From: Sitta carolinensis
Taxonomy: Eukaryota > Chordata > Aves > Passeriformes > Sittidae
DNA: 64,000 nucleotides
NCBI GenBank assembly: GCA_032173965.1
Contig: CM063290.1
Span: forward strand, 6,833,501 to 6,897,500
Direction of reading: 5' to 3'
Shown here: piece by piece, positions 1 through 13,400 of the stretch
How the letters are laid out: each line of letters opens with the position of its first letter
Position numbering within the stretch: the stretch's first letter is position 1
Notes under the pieces: model-generated
Told to the model about the DNA's origin: nothing
Databases searched by the model: none
Seen by the model: the letters and a program-made list of their open reading frames with translations, nothing else
Program-made: the position numbers and the translations under genes

Positions 1-3000
1 TGAATAGGTACTCAAATCCTGGGTATTCCCCACAAAGCTGCAATCCCACATCCACATGGCACACTTGCACCATCCATCTTCTCAGCACGGGTCTGCCACA
101 CCCTCAGCAACACAAACTGTTGAATTTTTGCAAAATATTTTCCGTGAGTACCAAAACTTCTGTGAGTAAAGCAATCTTTGAGCTATTAGTGTGTTACTGG
201 TATATGGCTCAGTATTAATGACAGCACGTGCTGGAACATACAGTACATACTGTAATGAAACAGCTCATTGCTTACCCTAAATCAGTCTTAAAAACCATGC
301 ACGTTCCCTAACTGACTCAAGCCTATGATTTTAATAGCTCTGTCCTGGTTGCAAAGTCTGTGTTGTGATTCCCTGCACTGCAATACTCCTGTTCTCCATT
401 TATCCAAAGGACAGATGCCATTCAGCAATGTGTTTACTTTGCATTTAATGAGTGATCACAAAGCAAAAATCAACAAGGAATGGGCTTGATTTTGTTGGCC
501 CATACTTGAGGAAAATACACTTGTCTCAGAGTCACTGTATCACCATATAAGTAAGTTAGATTTTTATAAAGGGGAGAAATTGGTGCAAGGATAGTTCTCC
601 CTCAAAATATGCTTGTTTCCTTACATTCTTCCTAACACAATCTTCAGAACCCTGAGGAGTGATTACTGACAAGATACCATCCCAGAAAGAGCACACCAGT
701 TCTCATCCGTTTTCAAACAACTCTGGAAAACGGGCAGCAAGGAAAGCCCTAGAAAAGTTCAGATGGTATTTGGGTAGTTACATATTATTCAATTATCAGG
801 TTTAGTCCTTCCAGTACTAACTAAACCATTTAAAATTACATAATTTATCCTTATGACTCATTTGGGAGACAGGGAAGATTTCTCAGTTGCAGGCAGTGAA
901 AATGAAGCACACAGGACAGGGTTCTCCACATGGGAACTCACTCTGCAGGGTGGCATTGATGTGGCCGTGGTGGTCCAAGGCAAACAGGAAAATCTTGTCT
1001 TGGATCAACCAGTACAAATAACAGCAACTGCCCCTCCTTGTAAAACTCGTATCACCCACTGGTTAGTCAGTTCAGTCATTTATTAGATGGAGTTACAAAT
1101 TCCTAATGAAATAGAAATCCCCAGTTCTCCTGCTGGCAGTGTTTTATCACTAGCTTTTATCCAGTTCGGCTTCTGATCACTGGTTTCACATGCCAAACCC
1201 CACTCTGCAAAATCAGAGCTACCCCTAAAGGAGCCGTTCTTACGCCAGTTCTGCAATATGCTTTGTATTATTTTAGAATTTATATGAGGCATCAATTTGT
1301 TCTGCAGTGGAAGAGAAATCTTGGGACACAGTGCCAGATTAGTTTTTAAAATCAATATCCAGATCAGTTTCTCTAACATGTTCCCTTTGAATTATGAGCT
1401 ACTACAGCCAACACAGCAACTTTGGTTTCTGATAGATTAAATGCTGCTGGAGGCCTGCAGTGCTTGGATTCTTGCCCACTGAGTCTGAAACACCTCCAAA
1501 GGGAAGGCAGAGGAAGGGAACCTGTTTGGAGATAGTGCTGATTCAGCTGTCACTAGAAGTCTCAGCCAGGACAGCACCAGCAGCACCTTAAACACCCTTT
1601 TGATGGAAATTTGTGAAACAACATGTTAGATCAGTGAGTGGGTATGGGGAAGCAAGGAGACATTTTCTAAAAAACTTCCTAGTCTCAGCAGGGCTGAGGC
1701 TAAAAGGCACAAAGATGGACAGAGACACCTATAATCTAAATGACTAAAATTACCACCAGAGTCTCTGCATGTCTTTTCTTGGTTCCAGAGAAACGCAGGG
1801 TTCACTGTCAGCCTGGTACTTTGCCTGTACCAGAAAGCCCCCACATTTCATTAGCCCATTATCTAATTGCTTCCCAAAACACTTCAGGATACACATGAAG
1901 GTGTCATGTTTCCTCAGGAGACAAGGCAAAGGAAAAAAAAAACAACCCATAGCTAAGAGACATAGATCCAGAGGGAATCCCCTGCACTGGTGTGACTGAA
2001 TCACACGACCCCTTTGACTGACTTCAGGAAAACAAAAGAAAAAATAAATTGCTCATTCAGACTTTAAAATTAATTCACCAAAGGGGCAGTCCACTTCCTT
2101 GACAGCTCTACAGTGGGGAGGCTGGTTTCCTTTCAGGGTTGTTTGTGTCACTGTCCTTCCCCACAGCTGCACTGCTGCCTTTGCTTTATCCTTTTTCTTT
2201 GTTAATGTCTGACAGCTCTTGTGCCACTGCAGTCTGCAGCTCTTCAGGTGAGATGTGCTAATCTACATCTCTTCTACCTCACCTTGCATCTTTCTTTCCA
2301 GATCTAGGAACTAAAATGGTACCTAACCTTTTATTAATTAGTGAGCAATCTCACTTCATTTTATTCAAATCTTATGGAGAGCACAAGACTTAAAAGTACA
2401 CTTAATTTACTGATTTAATTACTCTGTTAAGCAGGATTACACAAATTATCTTTATATTCTATATACATGATGGAAAACATATCCTCCTTCAGATATCCCT
2501 TCCTCAGTTCATTCCTAAATATGACAGCAAAGGTTTTTGTGCTTTACCTTCAGTCTCCTGGTTTTACTCTCTCTGGAGTCTAACATTCACTCCTTGCTTC
2601 CAGACCCCTCTGCTTTCTCAGGGCACAGATCCTTTTCTCTCCCACTGCTCTTCTGTCACCCCACAGCTGGTGCAGAGTGGCCTTTCACAGCACCAGGGAG
2701 TGGTGATCTCTCTGCACACCAGTGATGCTCCACATGAGAAGCATTTGAGGTGGAAGTTCAGTTCACGTTGTGTCCGTGTCTCTCTAGAATTCCCAGAAGG
2801 AATGTGTAAGGCACCTGCGCTGGCTGCTCAGCACCAGCTCTGGGCCACAGGTCACTGTTTAATGGGGCAGGTGGAGGGGAACATCCTTGCTGTGTCTTAC
2901 AAGTGTCCCTGTGCTACCAAGAAACAGGGAACCTCAACTTCTAGGGCTGTCAATCCAGCAGTTCCTTTTATATCCTCATGATAATTTTCTAATATTTAAT

Positions 3001-5740
3001 TCAAATTAAAAATTAAGGAAATATAAGCACAAAGCAGAATAATGACAGTAGATGTGAGTGTATTTGCTTTTTGAGGTCCAGTAAAATAATTGATCAATCT
3101 ACACAGCTGGATCATTGTGCAGCTGCAGGTGACTCATCCTTTCAAGAGAACTGAACAATTGCTGAACACTATTTAAACAGAAGAAAGGGGAGTGGGGATA
3201 TATGGATAGATGCTTTACATGCAGCCTGTGTATATGCACGTATTTCTGGATATATTAGTATTTCTTTCAGATAAAATGATGAAGGATACTCGGGAACAGC
3301 TGAAAGTGCCCATTGTAAAAGAACAGTGGCAGAAATCAAAGGGGCTGAAAAAGCCATTTGATCTGTGGTGCTCCCTTCTAAGATCAGTCTGGCACTGGGA
3401 TCAGTCGTGGGTTTCACGTGCTCGCTGTAATTTGCAGGGTATTTCACTGATGTAATTTGCAGGGTATTTCACCGCTGTCTGAGATGACTCGGTGAGGCAA
3501 AGGCAAAGCTCATCTCAATCACGGTGCTCCTGCACGTTCTCTGCTGCTGCAGCCCAGCCCACTGGCACGGATGGCACGTGAGGGCTGAGAAAACTCCACA
3601 GTGTGTTTTACAAATCCTCGGATTCCTTCTGGAGGGGAAGAGGAGTAAGGAAGCAGAGGAAGGGGAATCTTATTCAAAACCCACACAGAAAAATGTAAGA
3701 GTCTGCCTACAAATGCCAGACTCAGGGAAAGAAGCCTCACGTCAGCTCTAACTGTGGCAGCACCTTTGCCTGCCCTGGCCAGGGAGAAAATTCTGCCGTG
3801 GGTGTGGAATTGTAATAGACACGTCCATAAAGTGCTGTCTGCTCAAACGTCACTGTGCTGTCTTTATGCCCCATTTTCGGCTGCAGAGAATAGCAGATGG
3901 GAGGGGCAGAAACAACGAAGATCCCTTTTTAACTCTCAGTTTGAAAAATCTCACAGTCCTTTTCAGCCAAGTAGGTCTTCCTCCACCTATCCTGAGCATG
4001 GCGTTTTCTACATCCTGCTTCGGAAATTACTCTTACTTTACCATATACCAAACCTAATCCTAACCCCCCAGAATTTTACAGTGTGTGCAGTAGGGAGCAA
4101 ACAAGGATTAATGTGCTGCCCAGAGAACAGCCAGTGATCACTTTTTCTGAGTTTTCAGCTACTTCCTCAACAAATGAAGAGTATAATGTACATTAAAGTT
4201 GTGTGCCAGGTATAAAGTGTAATGCGTGGAGACAAAAGTGAAAATGAATAGTCATGAAAGCAGCTTAACAAAGCATTCAGTAACTGACATGGGTTATAAA
4301 AGTGGGGAATTAGGAAGAAAGGAGTACTAAAGAAGTATTATTTTGTTCAGTCTGTTCAGGAATTGTTTGGCCTTTTCATGGAACAAGACAGGAAGCCAAC
4401 TGAATAAGCATGATCAGGTACATTAATTACCTTTAGAAATTCTTACAAATATAAGCCACTTTCTAATCACAACAAAGCCAAATTGCTTTTCACATTTTTA
4501 ATGAAAGGTTCTTGCATTCCACTGCTACCCAATCTTAGGAAATCACAGGTATAATATTTTTCAGTATGTGTATCCCCACAGTGCCACCCACAAACATATT
4601 CACATCCGAAGCCCTGCTGCACATAACCTCAACACTGTCCCCTCGAGCACAGTTCTTGGCAGCTTCCTGCAGGCTGCAGAACACCAAGCTCCCAGGTGCC
4701 ACACTGGCAAATGCTTGGGTGAAAATCAGGAAAATGAACCAAGAATTTAACCTGTGAGTTGCAGTTGCATTACAGTAAAGTTCACAAATTCACTTTTGGA
4801 ATCAAAGCTAACCCTTGGGCACAGTGCAGCAAAAAATACTCACTTGCAGTCCAGGGTTGCATTCAGAATAATTACAGCTGTATTTCATCTTCCCCTGGAC
4901 TTTGAGGCTGAGCATACACCAAGCTGTCAGCAGTGAGCTTGTAGTTTTGCCATTTAACTTACAAAACTTTTGGTACCCAAAGAGTTTTATGGTCATGAAT
5001 CAGGAAATCTGATACAAGAGGCTGGGTTTCCAGGTCGGCAAGGAGACAGAGACCGTTTTTAGGAAGCTTTTCAACATAATGCTGCTGCTGGCTCTTTACC
5101 TCCATCGTCATCGACAGTGTTGCTCTGACCCCAGCCACTCCTGAGGGAAAAGGGATTCAGTTGTGAATTAATGATACTGGAAATGGCAGTGTGGAGGAAC
5201 ACGGTAGAGGAATGACACCGTCTCTGCTGTTATCTGCAAGACTTTTATAGGGCTGTAAGTAATATAAAGTTATGTAACAACTGTGCACTTAACAAACCGC
5301 TGTGCCCTGCTGGTGAACACTTCATCCAAATTAAACTGGGGAGGGAGGGAATAGAGAGAACATTAAAGTTTAAGGAGAGAGCAGTTCATACCCTCGGCAG
5401 TGCCAGTGCAGATCTCTACTGTAGCTGTCTCAGGAGTTACTAGGATTTGCTACTTGCATATGACACCTGAAGAATCAGAACATTTGGGATCTTTTGCAGG
5501 TCGAAGGCTAAGATGTCTGTGGTGGTTTGGATGTGTGCATCAATGATGATGACTAAACATTTAGAACTAATTCAGAAAGAAAAATGAACAGATGCTTACT
5601 GGGTTTAACTGGTAGACATTTTAAGGAGCACATGGAATAAAATACTTGGGTTTACGTGTGTTTTCCTTCAGTAAATAGCACTAAGTAGTTTCAGGGTTCT
5701 TTTTTTGTCAAAGATTTTGAACTGTTCTTCAACTATGAAT
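1..5740. other. Intergenic DNA, no gene recognised
   Basis: AT-rich sequence with only short open frames that show no similarity I recognise and no flanking splice pattern. The one local structure I can support is a 25-bp tandem duplication at 3426-3472, listed separately. I see no CpG island and no exon of the expected neighbour GNB4. Distal regulatory elements could be present but cannot be read from one sequence. Confidence 0.6.
3426..3472. repeat. Short tandem duplication, 25-bp unit, two copies
   Basis: Copy 1 (3426-3450) and copy 2 (from 3451) share 22 identical bases starting TGTAATTTGCAGGG. The copies abut directly, which suggests a recent replication-slippage or end-joining duplication. 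It lies in intergenic DNA and no function is inferred. Confidence 0.85.
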
Positions 5741-5744
5741 CTCT

Positions 5745-5860
5745 TTCTCTGGGAAAGTAAGGCACAGAGTGGTGTAAACAGCTTGCCAAGCAACCAGTGG
5801 CAGAGCCAAAATCAGAATTCAGATTGCTTGCCCACCTGTTTCCTTCTATCCTTGCTGCTG
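5745..5860 (+). repeat. Probable MIR-family SINE relic
   Basis: The order of words matches the core and 3' half of the MIR consensus: a 'gaaa..aggcacagag' block, then 'agcttgcc', then 'agtggcagagccaaaatcagaattcagat'-like text followed by a pyrimidine-rich tail. This corresponds to the MIR segment reading 'gaggctcagagaggttaagtaacttgcc...agtggcagagccgggattc'. The tRNA-derived head is not evident. It is highly diverged, as expected for an amniote-age element. The assignment is from memory of the consensus, not from an alignment. Confidence 0.5.
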
Positions 5861-8800
5861 AGCAAGTTACCCAACGCGTGAGCTTTTCAGATGGAAGAAC
5901 AAGCGAGCAAACTCAAAAGGAGTGAAATTAAATATAAGCAGAGTGGAAATGACCAGTATGAGAGACTAAACAAGCAAACTACAAAAAAGAAATAGTAAAA
6001 ACATTAAATAAAATTAGAGATTACAATAAAGAAGTAATTTCCATTTTAATGCATGAGAGCTAGTGGTGTGCTAATGATTTTCCTCAGGTACAAAGGGCTT
6101 TGGTCCAAAACTCTGAATGAAACCATTCATGCTCTTGTGTGTGTGTTTCACCAGCAGATACCCGTGCTCCTAACCCAAGACGCTCCTGATTCCTGTTCCC
6201 GTTGCCAGCCTGTTTTCACTGCGTGTCATCCCGGTGCTGGGGAAGGCATCAGCCTGACAGCTCCGCAGGCTGCTGCTCCCCTCTGGGTGCAGGCAAGGAT
6301 GCGAGGCAGGAGGCAGCTGCTCCTCCAGAGCCTCGGCTCTGCCCTGCCCCAAACCAGCCCTGGCTTGCAGGAGAGTCACTCGGGGACAAGGGCAGTGCTG
6401 GCTTTTGTGATGCCCCTTCTGCTGGAGCTGGGCCGAGGCACGGCTCACATCATCCCTCAGGCTGTGCTGACACGGCAACTGCTCCTGGTCACTCGTGGCC
6501 TGGGCTGGGTTGCACTGGGCAACAGGCCACGAACAAAAAGCCTCTGTGAGCCATTCCCAGCTCCTCTGAGCCATTCAAGCTCCTGTAACGCAGCGAAAGA
6601 GGCACTTTTTGAAATGAGGCTTCTGACAAATGACAGGGAAGCAGTCGCCCCCGCACACACCTTATTCACTCACGGCTCGGAACTGGCGTTCCTTCAACAG
6701 CTGGGATGGGCCCAGAGCTGCTGATTCAAAGACACTTGGAATAAGAACTCAAGATTGAAAGGTTTTTGTTCCTTCCTGGCTTGTTGCTTCTTTCTTTGGC
6801 CTGCTCTGCCTGCCCATGCTGAATGTCAATCAGCAGAGCAGTAGCACCTTTGTGAAGAAGCCCCAAGTATCCTGGCAAATACGTTAACAAGCAAGTGGAA
6901 AATCCCCAAGGTTTCCACTACTCCGAAGAAGAAAAGGCTCGAGTAGAGTGGTGGAGCTGAACACTGAACAGGGACAAAGGGTCAGAATTGATAAAGGTGT
7001 ACATTCTTGTTTAAACTGTAGCAGACACAGAGGTGTCTTTTCCAGAAAAAGATTTCTAAATGATCCTCATAGTGCATCCACAGCTGATTCTCAGAGACAT
7101 TTGCATCAAATATCCCTGGAAAAATTCCCATAAGGAAACTGCCAGAATGAGTTGCTAATTGCACATGCAGAGAATCTTACGTCAAAGTGACTGTGATCAA
7201 CCCAAAGTATTTCTCAAAAAAGGCAGTTGCATTTTTATTCAAGTCTCTGCCACCTTATAATTGACAGCTATTTGATGTTCTTGGAATGAGTAACAGCTCA
7301 GTTTATTACGAATTTCTTAGATCCTGCAGTTAGGACCAGCCTAAGTGAGCAAACAGAGAAAACTGATTTGAATTCAACAAATTCAAGTCTCCCTCTTTGA
7401 TGGTCTGATGAAACTGGATCGTCTTGATCTTTTGTTACTACTGAATAGCTGGGAATAGGTTTCTTTTGCAACCTGTCAGTTTGACAGCTCCATTTAGAAC
7501 AGGAGCTGTTTTCCTGATGATTTCCATGTGAAGCTCTAAGTGACTGAGCATTTTATTTTTCATTTTAGGAAGCAAATGTTTTGTATTTACTATGTTTAAC
7601 AGCATTTTCAAGGTCAATATAACAGGATATTCTCTACAATTGTTTAAATTATTAATGTAACATTTTGAATCTTAGAAATAAATACAATGGTTTTAAGATG
7701 GCTGGTTAAATTCTGAAGCTCCATTGATTAAAATCCTAAATAATTCCATTCATTTTATGAAATTCATTGCAGTTTCAAGCACCTGTAATGGGGAAGAAAG
7801 TTCACCTAATTTTTTTGCAATGCTAAAACAGAAAGAACAAATGAACACTCAGTAGTGCTAATATGGACCCTAACATTGTCTCTATTGGGATGTAACAAAA
7901 ATATATTTAATCTTTTAAGGCTAAATCATGTTCAACAGTGCCTATTACACAGGCAGGGTAGGCTTCTCAGAGCAAGTATGAGAAGAGGTTTGGCTGTTCT
8001 TTGGATTTCTCCAAGTTTCCTGCAAGATCCCACTGCAACAGGGAAGTGGAGAGTTGAGCAATAGACCTGGCACGGGAACCTCATTGATCTCTCAATCAAT
8101 GAAGATGCAATCAATCAATCCCTCAAAAATAAAGATCCCTCGATCTTTAAAAGAAAGACAAATTGATTAGATTTTAGATTTCTGCTAAAAGAAAGACAAA
8201 TAAATATAGCAAGAGGAATTGGAGAAGTCAAGCCATATTGGCTTATGTGTGCACTGCAGAAATGAGTAGCTAAGGCAGAAATGGGATAATGTCCCTGCAT
8301 GATTATCTTCAGACTACCCTGATTAGTGGCAAACAGTAGAGAGCTGGAGATCTATACAAATGTCATTAGACCGAGGGTTGTAATGTGATTTAGTGACGTG
8401 GCAGCAGTGGTAGCTGGTTCCCTTGACACAGCAAACAGATGGTGTTTTAGCAGTGTTGGTTCACCACTGTGACAAAGAGCAAGAATCCAGCAGAAATGTG
8501 TGTCTGTGTGAGGAGGGAAGCACGGGGTTGGTGCTTATTGACATCCCTGTGTATCAAACTGGTGACTTAAATTGGCTTGGGGAGAGTCAGGGCCTAAGAC
8601 AAAGCATTCTTCAAACCCCTGCACCAGGGGTTTGATCTTTCCAGCAGACAAAGTAAAGAATATTTCCTTTTCCACTGTTCTCCTGCCTTTTTTTCTTTCA
8701 TTCCTGTTCACTTTGCTTCATCTTGGACTCCCACAGGCCAGGCTGTCTCAGGCTTCTCCAAGCAGCACCTGCCAGGGAAGCTCTGCAGCAGCTTCTGCTG

Positions 8801-10397
8801 CACAGTTTTGTTTCAGGGCCTCGCCAGCCCCAGTCCCGCTGCCTGGCTCCAGCTGGCCCTGCCCATGCTCAGATTGCTTTTTCTGGGGATTTTTTGGCAG
8901 TTGTCTTCCCATAAAAGGGCAATTTTTAACTCTTCTCTCAAGGGAACTGGCGAGAAATAAACTTTCTTTGGGATAATAAGAGAATGATGTTTGCAACTCC
9001 ATAATACTTTTGGGGTTGTTTTTATAATCTGAATTTAATCTGGTTGGCTCTGTGATATAGCAGCATCATCTACCTCATGGCATTATACCAGGAGAGCCAG
9101 AAAAGAGTCTGTAGGAAATCTTTTTCCACCCTTCAGCCAATTAAGAGTGATTAGCCCCTTTCTGATTGGCAGAGTCTGGATATGCTCAGTGCAGCAACCT
9201 CTGTGCATTCGTATGCAAATGGATTTTTTGTCATTAAATGATAAAGTTTTAGGGATAACTGAGTCTTAGTATATTTATTTCCAAACAGCTTCCATCCATT
9301 AAAAAAAAACAAGCACAAAAACCCAAAAACATCCTGCAAACTGAAAAACAAACCACACAACACAAAAAGACAGTGAGCATATAGGACAGAAGGAGGTTAA
9401 CTATTTGAAATCCTGGTTGTCAGTTTCACATTGGTGATTAAGTTCTTTAAAGACTAATTGCAGCTGATCTATTTTTCAGCATTTTATGCAGTCTGTCATC
9501 AATCTACAAAGCACATGAATACGGTTTTCTGGTTTACAACCTTGATTTAATTCTGTTTGTAAACACTGTGCAAAAAACACAGCAATGTCATGCAACTGAT
9601 GAGCAAGGAAGACCCTGAAACACAGCTCACAAAACCATCTTCCCTCTCCCTTCCATCCATCTTCTGAAGGACATAATGCAGTTACTGTTCCTCCTCCTGC
9701 GTGGTCATGCTGTTCATACCAGCGGGAGCACGCTCCCTCCTGACATATGACTGGGCAAAACATCAGTGGGCATTGCAAACACCCCTGCCACAGTGCCCAG
9801 GCACTCTGTGTCCAGGCAGAGATGGACAGAGAGAAAATATTCTGAGATGGCAAAGAGGGGAGATGGTTCATAGGCTTTGGTACTTCCTTGGAGCCTCGGC
9901 GAGGTAAACAGAAAATGATGTCACAGACACGCCTGAACTCCCTGACAAAGCAGGAACCGAGTCCTCAGCACTGAGCGATCTCTAACACAGCCACTTCTGT
10001 GATCGTTCTGTTTCTCTACAATATTTGTAAATGCACAGGGGAAGGAGAGGGATTATGCACAGAAGACAGTGCTGTGCTTTCTGTTTATTCTGGACACAGA
10101 ATAATACCCAGAGATTCCTCTGAAAGCTAAAAGAAAGCCTCTCAGAGGAAGTGCTGAAAAGTAAATAGGCAGCACAGGCAACACTGCTGAGACATGGCAG
10201 AAGTCAGGCAGCGTATCAGAGTTTTGGTCTGTACCCTGAACACAAGCCTGGGAGACAGAAATTGCCATATAATTCTTTCTGCGACATGTAATTACATTCT
10301 TAACCTCTTTGTGTTTTTTTCCTTTTTTGATAAAGAGGAAATAATTCATTTCCAGGAATATAAGTGGCTTTAATTCACTTAGATCAAGCCTCTTCTT

Positions 10398-10399
<2 letters not shown>
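5861..10399. other. Intergenic DNA with a GC-richer open patch at 6.05-6.72 kb
   Basis: No recognised gene. Between 6053 and 6724 the GC content rises and an unbroken 223-codon frame lies on the + strand. Overlapping long frames on other frames and the opposite strand show that the openness is mostly compositional. Its translation resembles nothing I recognise. A perfect inverted repeat is present at 8611-8635 and smaller repeats at about 8081-8201. The rest is AT-rich and unremarkable. Confidence 0.55.
8611..8635. repeat. Perfect inverted repeat (11-bp arms, 3-nt loop)
   Basis: TCAAACCCCTG at 8611-8621 is followed by the loop CAC and then its exact reverse complement CAGGGGTTTGA at 8625-8635. 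A GC-rich stem with such a tight loop would form a stable hairpin in DNA or RNA. No flanking gene explains it. Confidence 0.9.

Positions 10400-10435
<36 letters not shown>
10400..10435. repeat. Homopolymer T tract, 36 nt
   Basis: An uninterrupted run of 36 T residues, preceded by a pyrimidine-rich lead-in and followed by CTCTT. It could be the antisense of a retrotransposed poly(A) tail, but no recognisable transposon body is attached and no target-site duplication is obvious. Length is prone to assembly error. Confidence 0.9.
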
Positions 10436-13400
10436 CTCTTTCTGATTCAGTGCCTGACTCAGAACCATCATTCTTACCACTTCTGTCAGACTATCCCACA
10501 TTTCCCAGTGGTTTTACTACTGCAGTTTGGAAGCACTCTTTGTTCTTATAGTCCCAGTGCCTACCAAGGCTTTTCTTTTCATGTTCTTTGACGTTTATTC
10601 CCTAGGAGCCGGATCCTTGTGTCCTTACATGTGAGCCAAATCTCCCAATGAATTTGCAAACATGCAGGATCAGCAACTTAAACAGTTTATTTGTTCTTCA
10701 GGGTTTTCTGTGTTTGCAGGAAAAAGGACGCCTATAGGCAAACACTGCATCGCCAGGTTTCATCTGCACAAAAGGGAAGCTCAGAGAGGAAGGAAGGCAC
10801 AGCAGTGCAGAGTTAACGATTAAAAAACAAAAACAGCCTTCTCAGGGCTTTTTTTCTGAGAGGATGGTGGTGAACAGATGCAGTGACAGGACACTAAACT
10901 TAACATGTATCTAGAAATACATCAAAGGACTCCTTCGCTGGGTTTGGCTCAGTGTCAGCAGTAATAGCTGATTCCAGTGTGTTGTCAGAATAGTATAAAT
11001 CTTTGGCTATATTTTTGAGACACCTTTCAGCTTGGTTCCTACATTTACATTTAGGAACCTGGAATTTCTAATGGTTTGGCACCTCAGGCTGAGAACTGCC
11101 TGCTCCCATTTACTTCAGCTTTGGTGTTTGCATCAGAGAATTCTGGTGAGGCGCTTTACAAAATGTAATGTATTCAGTTTATGTCCTACATCTAAGTTGA
11201 GATCAGCATCAACGACCAGATCCAAACTGCAGCATTAGTTCAAACAAACAACACTGCTGGCAACATGAGTGCTGTGGATAAGGACTCTATCTCACAAACT
11301 TACACATTAGAGAATCTTCCAATTTCACTTTAAGACAGGTGTCCCTCTGCTGATGTCAGAAGTTTTATGGCAAGTAGTCCTGGTGATGAGCCAAGGTTTG
11401 ACATGATCTAACTATCTAATTTTGTGAAAATTTGTGGTAAGACAGGACCATTAATATTTTATTCTGCAGTAGAATTAACACCTTTTTTTGTTCTCTGTCT
11501 GCCATGCACATACAGAACAGAGCTACTGCTACAGATCAGTGGATTTTCCAGCCACAGAGATTATTCTGATCTCTCAGTCTGGCACTTTACAGTAACAGAC
11601 AACTGTATTCCCTGAGAATTTTGTGCATCAGATCCCTTAACTGGCCAATATTAATTCAGATTACACGTGTGTAGTCTTATGTGGCCAAACCCTCAGCTTA
11701 CTGTGCATGTGAAACATTCACATTTCTTCTCCAGATATGCCAGTGGCCCACACGAATGGACACATGCCTCATTTCCAGTCTGACTCTGTCTGGACTCAGC
11801 TTCCTGCTATTGGATCGAAGTACATTCCAGGAATATATTTTGTTGAATTGTTCATCATTTCAATAGAATAGAGTTTGGCACATGTAAAACTGATTAATAT
11901 GTACTTCCACAGGTATTTTACAAAGACTTTTACCCTAATTCTGTTATTTAAGTCCACCATTCTTATATTTTCTATAAAAATCAAATAGATCCATTCACAG
12001 ACATTTACCCAGTTTTGTTTTCTACACTGCTTCAATTTCAGCTGAGATCATTTCTATACATGGCAGGTCCATTTGCACACAAAAAAGCAAAGGACAGGGG
12101 TCTGACTGCTCAGCTGAAGTCAGAGGCCACAGGGCTCAGGTACTTCTACTTCTTGCTGGGAGTGTTTTGTACAACTCTGTATTTAACCCTGAAAGCAGAA
12201 CATATGAGAGAATGCCACCACCTACAGAAGTTTATGCCACAGCAGCATTACTTTGCCAGCATTCCAAGGGAAAATCACATTTTGCAAAGGCTGTTTTACC
12301 CTGCTGACATTATAATTGGTGTCAAGGCCATCAGGGAAAGCATCAAGCAGACATGAAGTCTGCCACGAGATCTCAGCTGTTTGTGCTACTGCATGTGCCT
12401 GTATCCCTGGTGGCATCCCCCAGACCAGAGAGAATCATCTTTTTCCATGAAAATTCCGATAAATCCACGCTAGAACAATGCAATGCTCTGGAACACCGAA
12501 ACAGCTTGTGAATGCAAAAATCATTCCCCAGTACAAAACCAGGGCGTTGCTGCATTGTCTGCAGGAGACAGCGACAGTCAGCCCTTGGGGGATACAGCAA
12601 GGAAAAATGAATGCAGTAGGAAATCCTTCTAAACAAGAAGTTGGCCATATGCACTTTAGTTCATAAAAGCTTCCCTGTATTTCTATTTCTTATTATAATT
12701 CTCTTTATGGATGCTGCTCCTTCAGGTAAGAGTCACCTAAACATAGTCCTCTTCCTAAAAAAAATAAAACTCACAAACCCTTGAAATTAGGAAAAATTCT
12801 TCAATTTTTAAAAATTATATTATATTTTACCCCTCTGGATACTAGCACTGTATATAGAATTTCTTACATCTTATTTTTTTGGGGTTTTGGTGTCTGTTCT
12901 GCAGACTGAAAAAAATGACTGCAAATCAGTTTGCATTCAAAACACCACACTTGCGCCTAAAAGAACAGGATATTACACCATTAAAAATAAGATTCAGTAT
13001 AATGGAAAAATTTTCTGACTGACAGCATAACACCTTTTGAGTCATAAATTCTCATTTTTAAAGGACAAAAGGGACTATCACAATCACTGTCTGAATTCCT
13101 ACATAACAGAGACAATGTAATTTTAGACAATAATTCCTACGTCAGTCCTGCCTTCTGATCTGCAAGAAAAACTTCTACTTTACATGTCACACCTGCAGGC
13201 AGAATACCCAGGGATTCTTCATCTTTATCCACAACAATTATCAAACAGATTTACAAAAAACTGATAAGCAATAGGGCAGAATCAAATCCTAGTTCTAAAC
13301 AAATTTGTACACAGATGAATCAGCACATGGAAATAATGATAGGATGGGAGTATCTTTTAGAGACATCATCTTTTACAGGCTAAGCACAGGGTAAAATCAA

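Noticed and set aside
12015..12356. 113-codon + frame as a small gene
   Set aside because: No recognised motif and no splice or promoter context; its length is compatible with chance.
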